Positions 39,333 through 49,850 of a DNA stretch of 64,000 bases are shown here, piece after piece. The position numbers and the translations under genes were made by a program. Position 1 is the stretch's first letter. Each line of letters starts with the position of its first letter. The notes beneath the pieces were generated by a model. It was not told where the DNA came from. It ran no database searches and saw nothing but the letters and a program-made list of their open reading frames with translations. The stretch covers positions 2,418,001 to 2,482,000 of the forward strand of contig NZ_CP036403.1 in the NCBI RefSeq assembly GCF_004322775.1, in the 5' to 3' direction. This DNA is from Ornithinimicrobium sufpigmenti (GTDB lineage Bacteria; Actinomycetota; Actinomycetes; Actinomycetales; Dermatophilaceae).

Positions 39333-40216
39333 CGGGCGGCCCCGAGGTGCTGGTCCAGGGCCTCCGCCATCTCCGCGAGCGGTGCGGTCCGACCGGTCAT
39401 CAGCTCGACCTGCCCGACGGCCTGGTGCAGGAGCATGGCGGTGCCCCTGACGACGGCGACCCTACCGGCGGTCCGGTCGGCCACGGCCCGGGCCAGAGGG
39501 CTCGGCCAGGGCGCGTAGGTCGCGTCGAGGAGCACCGGCGCGGGGGCGTCCACCGTCGGCAGGTGCAGGTCGGGGGCAGGCGCGTCGGCCGGCAGGGTGC
39601 CCACCACCACGTGGGCGGTGACGCCGTCCAGGGGTATGCCGTCCGCCAGCCGCCCCGTACGCACCTGCGGCGAGATGGGTCCCGGGTGCTGCTCCAGCCG
39701 CTCCAGCATGGCTGCCGTCTCCGGCCGCAGCCGGTCGCGCACCAGCAGGGTGATCTCCTCGGCGCCGAGCCGCCGCAGCGCCAGCACCGCCGACCTGGCG
39801 GTGGCCCCACCGCCGAGGACGAGCGCCCGTCGCGGCGGGCCGGCGCCACCGCGCTCCAGCTCACGCTGCAGCGCGGTGGCCAGCCCCAGGATGTCCGTGT
39901 TGTCGGCATACCAGCCGTCGTCCCTGCGCACGAGGGTGTTGGCGGCGCCGGCGAGGACGGCGTCCGGACTCGCCTCGTCGGCCAGCGCGAGCGCCTCCTC
40001 CTTGCCCGGCATGGTGACGGACAGGCCGACCCACTCCGGCCCCAGCGACCGCACGTGGGCGGCCAGCCCACCCGCAGCCACCTGGACCCGGTCATAGGTC
40101 CAGCCGGCCAGGCCGAGGGCCGTGTAGGCGGCGCGGTGCAGCACCGGGGAGAGGGAGTGCTCCACCGGGGAGCCGACCACTGCGGCCCGACGCGGCCCGA
40201 GGTGCCCGCTCAGCAC
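39329..40216 (-). CDS. aroE: Shikimate dehydrogenase
   Basis: 295-residue NADP-dependent enzyme reducing dehydroshikimate. The substrate motif VVGSPVEHSLSPVLHRAAY, the catalytic TMPGKEEA lysine, GAANTL, DNTDILG and the nucleotide loop LVLGGGATARS are seen. GTG at 40216 lies within the last codons of mltG, overlapping by 7 nt. The Ile-Pro in DGIPL uses the rare ATA codon. Confidence 0.94.
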   Translation of the reverse strand: MLSGHLGPRRAAVVGSPVEHSLSPVLHRAAYTALGLAGWTYDRVQVAAGGLAAHVRSLGPEWVGLSVTMPGKEEALALADEASPDAVLAGAANTLVRRDDGWYADNTDILGLATALQRELERGGAGPPRRALVLGGGATARSAVLALRRLGAEEITLLVRDRLRPETAAMLERLEQHPGPISPQVRTGRLADGIPLDGVTAHVVVGTLPADAPAPDLHLPTVDAPAPVLLDATYAPWPSPLARAVADRTAGRVAVVRGTAMLLHQAVGQVELMTGRTAPLAEMAEALDQHLGAAR

Positions 40217-41472
40217 TGGCCCGAGTCGTCCTGGTTCTCCCGGCACCACTGCTGGAACTCCTCGACGTTGGCGAGGTGCTCCTCGTAGGTGGTGGCGAAC
40301 TTCGTCTCGCCCGAGGAGGGGTCGACCGTGACGAAGTAGACCCAGTCGCCGGGCTCGGGGTTCATCGCGGCCTGGATGGAGGCCTCGCCGGGGCTGTTGA
40401 TCGGGCCCGGCGGCAGACCCGGGTGGTAGTAGGTGTTGTAGGGGCTGTCGTTGGCGCGCTGTTCCTCGGTGGTGCCCGCCAGGCCCCGCTCCTGGTAGAT
40501 GAAGTGGACCGTGGAGTCCATCTGCAGGTAGCCGTTGGTCTCGGAGTTGCCCTCGAGGCGGTTCTCCATCACCCGGGCGATCTTGGGCAGGTCCTCGGCG
40601 AACATGCCCTCGCCCTGGACGATGCTGGCCTTGGTGATGACCTCGCGCAGCTCCTCGCCCTCCAGCCCGAGCTGGGCGTGGACCGCCTTGCCCTGGTCGA
40701 TCATGGTCTGCAGCTGCTCCTGCGGCCCGGCATCGGCCGGGAACTCGTAGGTGCTGGGGAACAGGAAGCCCTCCAGCTCCCCGTCGGCCGCCCCGGGCAG
40801 GTCCAGGTCGGCGGGGTCGATCGCCTCGTACTCGGCGACCTCGTGCCCGGTCTGCTCGGCGAGGATCTCGAACGTCTCGGCCACCCAGAGCCCTTCGCGG
40901 ATCGTGACGCCGTTGACCTCGCGAAAGCCGCCGTCGAGGAGGCGGGACAGCGCGGCCTGGGAGCTCATCTGCTCGGCCATCCGGTAGGTGCCCGGCTGGA
41001 TCGAGCTGCTACGGGCGTCGGCGGCCAGGGCCGCGGTGAACGCCGAGGCCGAGGCGACGACGTCGCTCTGCACCAGGATCTCGCCGATCTCACCGCCCGA
41101 GGCTCCCTGCGGGATCTCCACCATCACCTCGCCGGTGCCCGATCCCTCGTAGTCCTCGGCGGTGGTCTCACCGCCGAGGGAGATCTGCGGCAGCAGCCCG
41201 GAGACCGCGTTGAAGGAGTAGACGCCCGCGACGACCACCAGACCCAGCGCGACGAGCAGTGCCACGCCCCGCAGGACGGGGTTGCGCTTCCGGCGTCGAC
41301 GCGGGGCGTAGGCCGCTTCCTCGTCCGGCGCGAGCATCTCGTCGGCCAGCGTCGCGTCGTGCACGTCCTCCTCACCGGCCCCCAGGCCGAGCAGACCGTC
41401 GTCGTGGCGGCGGCCGCCGCTACGGTCGTGCTCGTCCACGTCGTCCCAGTCATCACGGGGTGGCTGGCTCAT
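40210..41472 (-). CDS. mltG: Endolytic murein transglycosylase MltG
   Basis: 420-residue membrane enzyme cutting nascent glycan strands. An acidic ~70-residue cytoplasmic head and a basic RRRRKRNPVLR precede one transmembrane helix (~72-92). The YceG domain contains the catalytic-Glu segment KASIVQGEGMFAEDL and the LPPGPINSPG motif. ATG at 41472 overlaps ruvX by 4 nt. Confidence 0.93.
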   Translation of the reverse strand: MSQPPRDDWDDVDEHDRSGGRRHDDGLLGLGAGEEDVHDATLADEMLAPDEEAAYAPRRRRKRNPVLRGVALLVALGLVVVAGVYSFNAVSGLLPQISLGGETTAEDYEGSGTGEVMVEIPQGASGGEIGEILVQSDVVASASAFTAALAADARSSSIQPGTYRMAEQMSSQAALSRLLDGGFREVNGVTIREGLWVAETFEILAEQTGHEVAEYEAIDPADLDLPGAADGELEGFLFPSTYEFPADAGPQEQLQTMIDQGKAVHAQLGLEGEELREVITKASIVQGEGMFAEDLPKIARVMENRLEGNSETNGYLQMDSTVHFIYQERGLAGTTEEQRANDSPYNTYYHPGLPPGPINSPGEASIQAAMNPEPGDWVYFVTVDPSSGETKFATTYEEHLANVEEFQQWCRENQDDSGQC

Positions 41473-42004
41473 GGCTGGTCCTTTGCGTCACGGGCCACGG
41501 ACGAACGCGAACGCGGCTTTCTCTGCTTGGTGGGGGCACCGACGGGACGACCGGCGCGCCGTGCTTCGAGCGCTGACTGGAGGATAAGCACTGCGGCCGC
41601 CTGGTCGACGACGCCACGCTGGGACCGGCCAGGCACGCCACTGTCCCGCAGCACCCTGTGCGCGTCCACCGTGGTGAGCCGCTCGTCCCACAGCCGCACC
41701 GGCACCTCGAGCCGCCGTTGCAGTGCCTCAGCGTAGCGGCGGGCTGCGCGGGCGGCCAGGCCTTCCTCCCCCGAGAGGGTGCGCGGCAGCCCGACCACGA
41801 CGGCCACAGCTCCCCGCTCCTGCACCTCGAGCGCGATCTGGTCCAGGTCCGTGCCGCCGGCCTCGTCGCGGGCCAGCGTCGCCACGGGGTGCGCGAGGAT
41901 CCCGGCGCCGTCGCTGACGGCCAGGCCCACCCGGGCCGCTCCGACATCGACCCCCAGCAGCACGCCGTCCTGCGCTCCTGACGGCGAGGACGGCACGTCG
42001 GCGC

Positions 42005-42008
<4 letters not shown>
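41469..42008 (-). CDS. ruvX: YqgF/RuvX-family Holliday junction resolvase homologue
   Basis: 179-residue RNase H-fold protein with GVDVGAARVGLAVSD (first metal Asp), VGLPRTLSGEEG, and LWDERLTTVDAHR. Family members act in pre-16S rRNA 5' processing and were also proposed as resolvases. GTG at 42008 overlaps the alaS stop (GTGA). It lies in the typical alaS-ruvX-mltG-aroE order. Confidence 0.94.
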
Positions 42009-44728
<2,720 letters not shown>

Positions 44729-44764
44729 GCTCAACTTTCGGCGGGGGCCACGGACCGGTCCATG

Positions 44765-45475
44765 CTAGTCGCTCCCCGAGCCGCCCCCCGAACCCTCCGT
44801 CGCCCCACGGTCCCCAGTGCCCATCTGCTCCTGCATCTGCAGGATCCGGTCCATCTCGATCCGCTGGTCGGAGTCGATGTCCACGACCAGGTTCCACAGC
44901 ACGGGGTCGGTGCCCTGGTCGCCCTGCTGCAGGTCCTCGACCATGGTGACCGCCCCGTCGTGGTGGGCGTACATCAGCCGCAGGAAGAGCCGGTCGAAGT
45001 CCTCACCGTCAGCGGCCGCCAGCTCGGCCAGCTGCTCCTCCGAGATCATGCCCGGCATCTCCCCCACCACGTGGGCGCCGTGGCCACCGCCGGCCTCGTC
45101 GATCCGCAGGACCGCCAGCCGGTGCGTCTGCAGCCATTCCTCCATGAGCCGGATCTCGTCCTCCTGGCTGAGGCGGATGCGCTCGGCGAACAGGGGCACG
45201 TCCTCGCGACCTGAGCGCTCGTCGACCAGCTCCGTCATCTGCAGGGCCTGGCCGTGGTGCACGATCATGTGCCGCACGAAGGCCACGTCCTCCGCCGTGA
45301 TCTCCGGGTCGGGGATCGTGGGCACCTGGGTGAGCACCTCGCCCGGCTCACCGGGGGCGCCACCCTGGATGACCCGGTGGGTCACCGCAGGAGGGTCCTC
45401 GGCCCCGGAGCAGGCGCTCAGCCCCAGGCAGATCAGCACGGCGCCGACCGGCACCAGATATGCGGGACGCGGCAC
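44765..45475 (-). CDS. DUF305 lipoprotein
   Basis: 236-residue secreted lipoprotein: signal peptide with lipobox LSAC (Cys about 22) and a DUF305 helical domain. Two His-rich motifs, FVRHMIVHHGQALQM and LMYAHHDGAVTMV, are the family hallmark; DUF305 proteins such as cyanobacterial CopM bind copper, so a metal role is possible. The tail is Gly/Ser-rich. Start GTG at 45475. It lies 36 bp upstream of alaS on the same strand and back-to-back with the LVIVD pair. Confidence 0.85.
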   Translation of the reverse strand: MPRPAYLVPVGAVLICLGLSACSGAEDPPAVTHRVIQGGAPGEPGEVLTQVPTIPDPEITAEDVAFVRHMIVHHGQALQMTELVDERSGREDVPLFAERIRLSQEDEIRLMEEWLQTHRLAVLRIDEAGGGHGAHVVGEMPGMISEEQLAELAAADGEDFDRLFLRLMYAHHDGAVTMVEDLQQGDQGTDPVLWNLVVDIDSDQRIEMDRILQMQEQMGTGDRGATEGSGGGSGSD

Positions 45476-45587
45476 GTCCTGGCCTCTCTCTCGTCGTCGA
45501 GGGTCGCTGCCCGGGAGGCCTTCTCAGCATCACCCCCGTGGGCCGACAAACCATACCCGCCACCGTCCCGGCATGGTGAAGGAAGAG

Positions 45588-45609
45588 GTCAAGGAATCGT
45601 CAAGAAATC
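45588..45609. promoter_or_regulatory. 11-bp direct repeat upstream of LVIVD gene 1
   Basis: GTCAAGGAATC directly followed by GTCAAGAAATC, ten of eleven bases identical, repeating at 11 bp. Tandem sites at about one helical turn are typical of OmpR/PhoB-family response regulators. It lies 204 bp before the gene and 112 bp from the divergent DUF305 start. Confidence 0.55.
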
Positions 45610-45626
45610 GCCCAGTTGGTCTGGCG

Positions 45627-45662
45627 GAGGTAAAAGTTTTCGGGGGCGGGTAAAGGTTTCGC
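45627..45662. promoter_or_regulatory. Two copies of a GGTAAA..TTTCG element
   Basis: GAGGTAAAAGTTTTCG (from 45627) and GCGGGTAAAGGTTTCG (from 45647) are 20 bp apart, two helical turns. A related GAGGTAAATACTTGG is found at 47735 upstream of the second paralogue. Otherwise the 45476-45812 gap holds no gene. Confidence 0.6.
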
Positions 45663-45812
45663 CAAGTTCCTCGGTGTCGATGACGCGGGTGGCTAGGTTG
45701 CAGGTGCAGCACCAGAGTCGATGCGTGACTGAGGCACCCGACGGCGGTTGCCCAGCCCCTCGGCCGGTGCGCGTCCCTTGTAGCGATCACCGGCACGAAA
45801 GGCGCCACCGCC

Positions 45813-47639
45813 ATGGCAGCAAGAGCACGTTCCGTCCGTCGACTTCGAGGCCCTCTGGCGTTGGTCAGCGCCGCGCTGCTCGGCCTCAGCCTGGCCCCCG
45901 GCGCCGCCCAGGCGGCCGCCGACCCCAACCTCCCGGACACCGAGGACCCCCGGTTCCAGCTGTCGCAGAACGAGCAGCTCGGCCACAACATGGAACTGCT
46001 GTCGAACATGCCCAAGACCGCCCCGCTGACGGCCACCAACTCGGACATGGCCTTCACCGGTGACTACGCCATCCAAGGCAACTACTCCGGGTTCAACATC
46101 ATCGACCTCTCCGACCCGGCCAACCCGACCATCCGGACCACGGTCGTGTGCCCGGGCGGGCAGTTCGACGCCAACGTCTACGGCGACCTGTTGTTCACCT
46201 CCGTCGAGCAGGCCAACGGCCGGCTCGACTGCGGCACCGAAGGCGCCGGGCCAGCCGACCAGCCCAACCCGGAGCGGATGCGCGGCGTGCGCATCTGGGA
46301 CATCTCGGACCTGGACAACCCGGTCCAGGTGGCGGCGATCCAGACCTGCCGCGGCTCGCACACCAACCGCATGGTCGAGGACCCCAACGACCCCGACCAC
46401 GTGTACATCTACAACAACGGCACCGCCGGCCAGCGCCACCAGGCCGAGGCGGTGCACACGCCCGAGGGCCTCGTCGACGGCCGCTGCGGACGCGGCCTGG
46501 ACGACCCCAACCCCTCGACCCACATGATCGAGATCATCAAGGTCCCGGTCGCCGACCCGGCGGCGGCCGAGGTCGTCAAGGAGTGGCGCCTGTTCGCCGA
46601 CGAGGAGTCCGGCGCGGTCGACGGCCTGCAGAACGGGCCGACCCGCGAGGGGCACCCCTGCAGCACGACCCCTCGTCCGGACGGCTCGGGGCTCGACAGC
46701 TGCGCCCCTGCCGGCACGGGCTACAGCCCGAACCCCAACACCAACACCTGCCACGACATCACGGTCTACCCCGAGGTCGGTCTCGCGGCCGGCGCCTGCC
46801 AGGGCAACGGCATCCTCATCGACATCACCGACCCGGCCGCCCCGACGCGCCTCGACTACGTCGCGGACGAGAACTTCTCGTACTGGCACTCGGCCAACTT
46901 CAGCAACGACGGCGAGACCGTGATGTTCACCGACGAGTGGGGTGGTGGCGGCGGCGCCCGGTGCGCACCCCACCACCGCATGGAGTGGGGCGCCAACGCC
47001 TTCTTCACCATCGACCGCAGCGGTGGCACCCCGAAGCTGAACTTCGAGAGCTACTACAAGCTCCCCGCGGCACAGGCTGCCAACGAGACCTGCGTCGCGC
47101 ACCAGGCGAACATCCTGCCTGTGCCTGGTCGGGACGTGATGGTGCAGGCCTGGTACTCAGGCGGTGCGTCGCTGTTCGACTTCACCGACCCCTCGGACGT
47201 CAAGGAGATCGGCTACTTCGACCGCGGCGCCGGCGGCTCCGGCTACTGGTCCTCGTACTGGTACAACGGCAACGTCTACGCCAACGAGATCTCCCGGGGC
47301 TTCGACAGCCTGACCGTGCTCCCGTCGGAGCACCTGAGCGCTCACGAGATCGCCGCGGCGAAGACCGTGCAGCTGGACGAGCACAACGCGATGTCGATGC
47401 GCATGTACCAGTGGGAGCCGAGCATCGTCGTGGCCCGGGCTCACCTGGACCAGCTGGTGCGCAACGGTGACATCGCCGACAACAAGGCCGACAACATCAC
47501 CCAGTCCCTGGACCGGGCGGAGAACCCGCGGAACGCCAAGGGCTACTACCGGGCCCAGCTGCAGGCCGCGCTGAACCAGACGGACGCCGGCAACCCCGCG
47601 CACGCGGCCCTGCGCCAGGCCATCCAGGACCTGATGTGA
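45813..47639 (+). CDS. Secreted Cys-rich LVIVD/propeller-like protein 1
   Basis: 608-residue exported protein. A signal peptide (VRRLRGPLALVSAALLGL, cleavage near AQA-A, residue ~34) leads to repeated units of LVIVD/beta-propeller style: GFNIIDLSDPANPTIRTT, GVRIWDISDLDNPVQVAA, GILIDITDPAAPTRLD, SLFDFTDPSDVKEIGYF. Ten cysteines in the mature part are all kept in the next gene, consistent with five disulfides. Conserved His/Asp clusters (CRGSHTNR, CHDITVYPEVG, YWHSANFSNDGE, FTDEWGGG, CVAHQANI) may bind metal or ligand. The last ~60 residues are helical and resemble the FIMAH-type tail of actinobacterial secreted proteins. Function unknown. Confidence 0.85.
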   Translation: MAARARSVRRLRGPLALVSAALLGLSLAPGAAQAAADPNLPDTEDPRFQLSQNEQLGHNMELLSNMPKTAPLTATNSDMAFTGDYAIQGNYSGFNIIDLSDPANPTIRTTVVCPGGQFDANVYGDLLFTSVEQANGRLDCGTEGAGPADQPNPERMRGVRIWDISDLDNPVQVAAIQTCRGSHTNRMVEDPNDPDHVYIYNNGTAGQRHQAEAVHTPEGLVDGRCGRGLDDPNPSTHMIEIIKVPVADPAAAEVVKEWRLFADEESGAVDGLQNGPTREGHPCSTTPRPDGSGLDSCAPAGTGYSPNPNTNTCHDITVYPEVGLAAGACQGNGILIDITDPAAPTRLDYVADENFSYWHSANFSNDGETVMFTDEWGGGGGARCAPHHRMEWGANAFFTIDRSGGTPKLNFESYYKLPAAQAANETCVAHQANILPVPGRDVMVQAWYSGGASLFDFTDPSDVKEIGYFDRGAGGSGYWSSYWYNGNVYANEISRGFDSLTVLPSEHLSAHEIAAAKTVQLDEHNAMSMRMYQWEPSIVVARAHLDQLVRNGDIADNKADNITQSLDRAENPRNAKGYYRAQLQAALNQTDAGNPAHAALRQAIQDLM

Positions 47640-47663
47640 GACACGTCTGCCGCTGACATCCTG

Positions 47664-47697
47664 CCGAGGCGGCCGGTCACCCGACCGGCCGCCTCGG
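47664..47697 (+). terminator. 15-bp hairpin terminator after LVIVD gene 1
   Basis: CCGAGGCGGCCGGTC and GACCGGCCGCCTCGG pair perfectly around ACCC, 25 bp after the stop. No U-run, as is common in high-GC actinobacteria. Confidence 0.75.
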
Positions 47698-47734
47698 ACC
47701 GTGTCAGGGAGCGTGCCGCGCCGTGCCTCGCTAT

Positions 47735-47749
47735 GAGGTAAATACTTGG
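47735..47749. promoter_or_regulatory. GAGGTAAA element upstream of LVIVD gene 2
   Basis: GAGGTAAATACTTGG, 179 bp before the start, matching the distance (186 and 166 bp) of the two related copies before paralogue 1. Confidence 0.5.
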
Positions 47750-47768
47750 TCAGTTTCTGCCTCGTTCC

Positions 47769-47798
47769 TTGTCCTGCTCGTTCCCCCTCCTCTAACGT
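47769..47798 (+). promoter_or_regulatory. Candidate promoter for LVIVD gene 2
   Basis: TTGTCC (47769-47774), 18-bp spacer, TAACGT (47793-47798). Predicts a leader of about 110 nt. Moderate match to housekeeping sigma consensus. Confidence 0.4.
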
Positions 47799-47810
47799 GA
47801 CCGGCGTCAC
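47797..47810. promoter_or_regulatory. CRP/GlxR-like inverted repeat
   Basis: GTGACCGGCGTCAC: arms GTGAC and GTCAC around CGGC. It fits the GTG-N6-GnCAC pattern of actinobacterial CRP sites and the TGTGA-N6-TCACA class. It overlaps the candidate -10, so bound protein would repress. Confidence 0.5.
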
Positions 47811-47913
47811 GGCGGGTTACAGGCCCGGTGAGGGAACCGGTCGCGACTCCTGACCATCATGGTGCCGCCCGGAGGCCTGGCGCAGGCACCGGCACGAAGG
47901 GCAACGACGCCAC

Positions 47914-49761
47914 ATGCCACTGACGAAGAAGAAGGCGCGATCCGGGCCGATGGCCCGCAGATGGCGCGCACCCCTGTCCATGGTCAGCGCCGTCCTGCTG
48001 GGCCTGACCATGCTCCCGGCCGCCTCCGGCGCCGACGAGCTCCCGACCACCGACGACCCCCGCTACGGCCTGGGGGTGGACGAGGTCGCCAGCCACGGGA
48101 TCAACCACCTGGCCCAGGTGACCAAGGTCGACACCGGGCTGACCGGGTTCAACTCGGACATGGCCTTCACCGGTGACTACGTCCTGCAGGGCAACTATCA
48201 CGGCTTCAACGTCGTCGACGCCTCCGACCCGGCGAACCCCACGGTCCGCACCTCGGTGCTCTGCCCCGGCGGTCAGGGGGACCTCAACGTCTACGGCCAC
48301 CTCGTCTTCCAGTCGGTCGAGGAAAACAGTGGTCGGGTCGACTGCGGCACCCAGAGCAACCCGGGCGGTGCGCAGCCGGACCGCTTCCGTGGCGTGCGTA
48401 TCTGGGACATCTCCGACCTGGACAACCCGGTCCAGGTCGCGGGCATCCAGACCTGCCGCGGCTCGCACACCAACCGCTTGGTCGAGGACCCGAACGACCC
48501 CCACCACGTCTACATCTACAACAACGGCACCGCTGGGCAGCGGTCCCCTGGCGAGAAGGTGCACACGCCGGACGGCTTCGTGGACGGGCGCTGCGGCCGT
48601 GGCGTGACCGACCCCAACCCCTCCTCGCACATGATCGAGATCATCAAGGTCCCGGTCGCCGACCCCGCGTCGGCCGAGGTCGTCAAGGAGTGGCGCCTGT
48701 TCGCCGACGAGGAGACCGGTGCGGTCAACGGCCTGCAGAACGGGCCGACCCGCGCGGGCCACCCGTGCAGCACCACCCCCCGCCCTGACGGCTCGGGGCT
48801 CAACAGCTGCGCCCCGGCCGGTACCAACTACAGCCCGAGCCCCAACACCAACACCTGTCACGACATCACCGTCTACCCCGAGGTGGGTCTCGCGGCGGGC
48901 GCCTGCCAGGGCAACGGCATCCTCATCGACATCTCCGACCCGGCCGACCCGGTCCGCCTGGACGTCGTCGCCGACGAGAACTTCGCCTACTGGCACTCGG
49001 CCAACTTCAGCAACGACGGCGAGACCGTGATGTTCACCGACGAGTGGGGTGGCGGCAGCGGCCCGCGCTGCGCCCCGCACCACCGCACCTCCTGGGGCGC
49101 GAACGCCTTCTTCACCATCGACCGCAGCGGCGGCACGCCACAGCTGGAGTTCCAGAGCTACTACAAGCTGCCCGTCGCCCAGTCCACCACGGAGAACTGC
49201 GTCGCGCACCAGGCCAACATCCTGCCCGTGCCCGGGCGGGACGTGATGATCCAGGCGTGGTACCAGGGCGGCGCGTCGCTCCTCGACTTCACCGACCCGG
49301 CCCACCCTGTCGAGATCGGCTACTTCGACCGCGGTCCGATCAGCGCGACCCAGTCCGTCCTCGGTGGCTTCTGGTCGTCGTACTGGTACAACGGCAACGT
49401 CTTCGGCAGCGAGATCCACCGCGGCCTGGACATCATGGAGCTGACGCCGACCGCCCAGCTCAGTGCCCACGAGATCGCCGCGGCGAAGACCGTGCAGCTC
49501 GACGAGCACAACGCGATGTCGATGCGCATGTACGAGTGGGAGCCGAGCATCGTCCTGGCCCGGGCCTACCTGGACCAGGTCGTGCGGGCCGGTGAGATAC
49601 CCGACAACAAGGCGGCCAACATCACGCGGTCGCTGGACCGTGCGGAGAACCCCAAGAACCCCAACCAGCGTCGGGCCCAGCTGCAGGCCGCGCTGAACCA
49701 GACCGACGCCGGCAACCCCGCGCACGCGTCCCTGCGCCAGGCCCTACAGGACCTGATGTAG
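47914..49761 (+). CDS. Secreted Cys-rich LVIVD/propeller-like protein 2
   Basis: 615-residue paralogue of the preceding gene with the same architecture: signal peptide (MARRWRAPLSMVSAVLLGL, cleavage near residue 41), LVIVD-like strands (GFNVVDASDPANPTVRTS, GILIDISDPADPVRLD, SLLDFTDPAHPVEIGYF), ten matching cysteines and the helical tail LDQVVRAGEIPDNKAANITR. It differs mainly in the N-terminal linker and a slightly longer loop (GPISATQSVLGGFW). ATG at 47914 has GAAGGG upstream; an internal ATG at 47950 would give a shorter signal peptide. Separate promoter and terminator suggest it is not simply cotranscribed with gene 1. Function unknown. Confidence 0.85.
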   Translation: MPLTKKKARSGPMARRWRAPLSMVSAVLLGLTMLPAASGADELPTTDDPRYGLGVDEVASHGINHLAQVTKVDTGLTGFNSDMAFTGDYVLQGNYHGFNVVDASDPANPTVRTSVLCPGGQGDLNVYGHLVFQSVEENSGRVDCGTQSNPGGAQPDRFRGVRIWDISDLDNPVQVAGIQTCRGSHTNRLVEDPNDPHHVYIYNNGTAGQRSPGEKVHTPDGFVDGRCGRGVTDPNPSSHMIEIIKVPVADPASAEVVKEWRLFADEETGAVNGLQNGPTRAGHPCSTTPRPDGSGLNSCAPAGTNYSPSPNTNTCHDITVYPEVGLAAGACQGNGILIDISDPADPVRLDVVADENFAYWHSANFSNDGETVMFTDEWGGGSGPRCAPHHRTSWGANAFFTIDRSGGTPQLEFQSYYKLPVAQSTTENCVAHQANILPVPGRDVMIQAWYQGGASLLDFTDPAHPVEIGYFDRGPISATQSVLGGFWSSYWYNGNVFGSEIHRGLDIMELTPTAQLSAHEIAAAKTVQLDEHNAMSMRMYEWEPSIVLARAYLDQVVRAGEIPDNKAANITRSLDRAENPKNPNQRRAQLQAALNQTDAGNPAHASLRQALQDLM

Positions 49762-49793
49762 GCGCCGTACGCGGCTGACCGCGACGCAGCGGC

Positions 49794-49827
49794 CGAGGCG
49801 GTCCGACCCCAGGGTCGGGCCGCCTCG
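49794..49827 (+). terminator. 15-bp hairpin terminator after LVIVD gene 2
   Basis: CGAGGCGGTCCGACC pairs with GGTCGGGCCGCCTCG (one G-U pair) around CCAG, 32 bp after the stop and just before the convergent rarA end. It resembles the hairpin behind paralogue 1, so the 3' flank was probably copied in the duplication. Confidence 0.7.
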
Positions 49828-49850
49828 TCGCGTGCCGTCCCGCCGACGAC

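Noticed and set aside
47811..47913. Cobalamin- or c-di-AMP-type riboswitch before LVIVD gene 2
   Set aside because: GAGGGAACCGGTCGCGACTC resembles part of the cobalamin core, but the B12 box and the CCCCGCAACGGT-like segment are missing, and the c-di-AMP 3' motif GTCAGCTAACC is absent.
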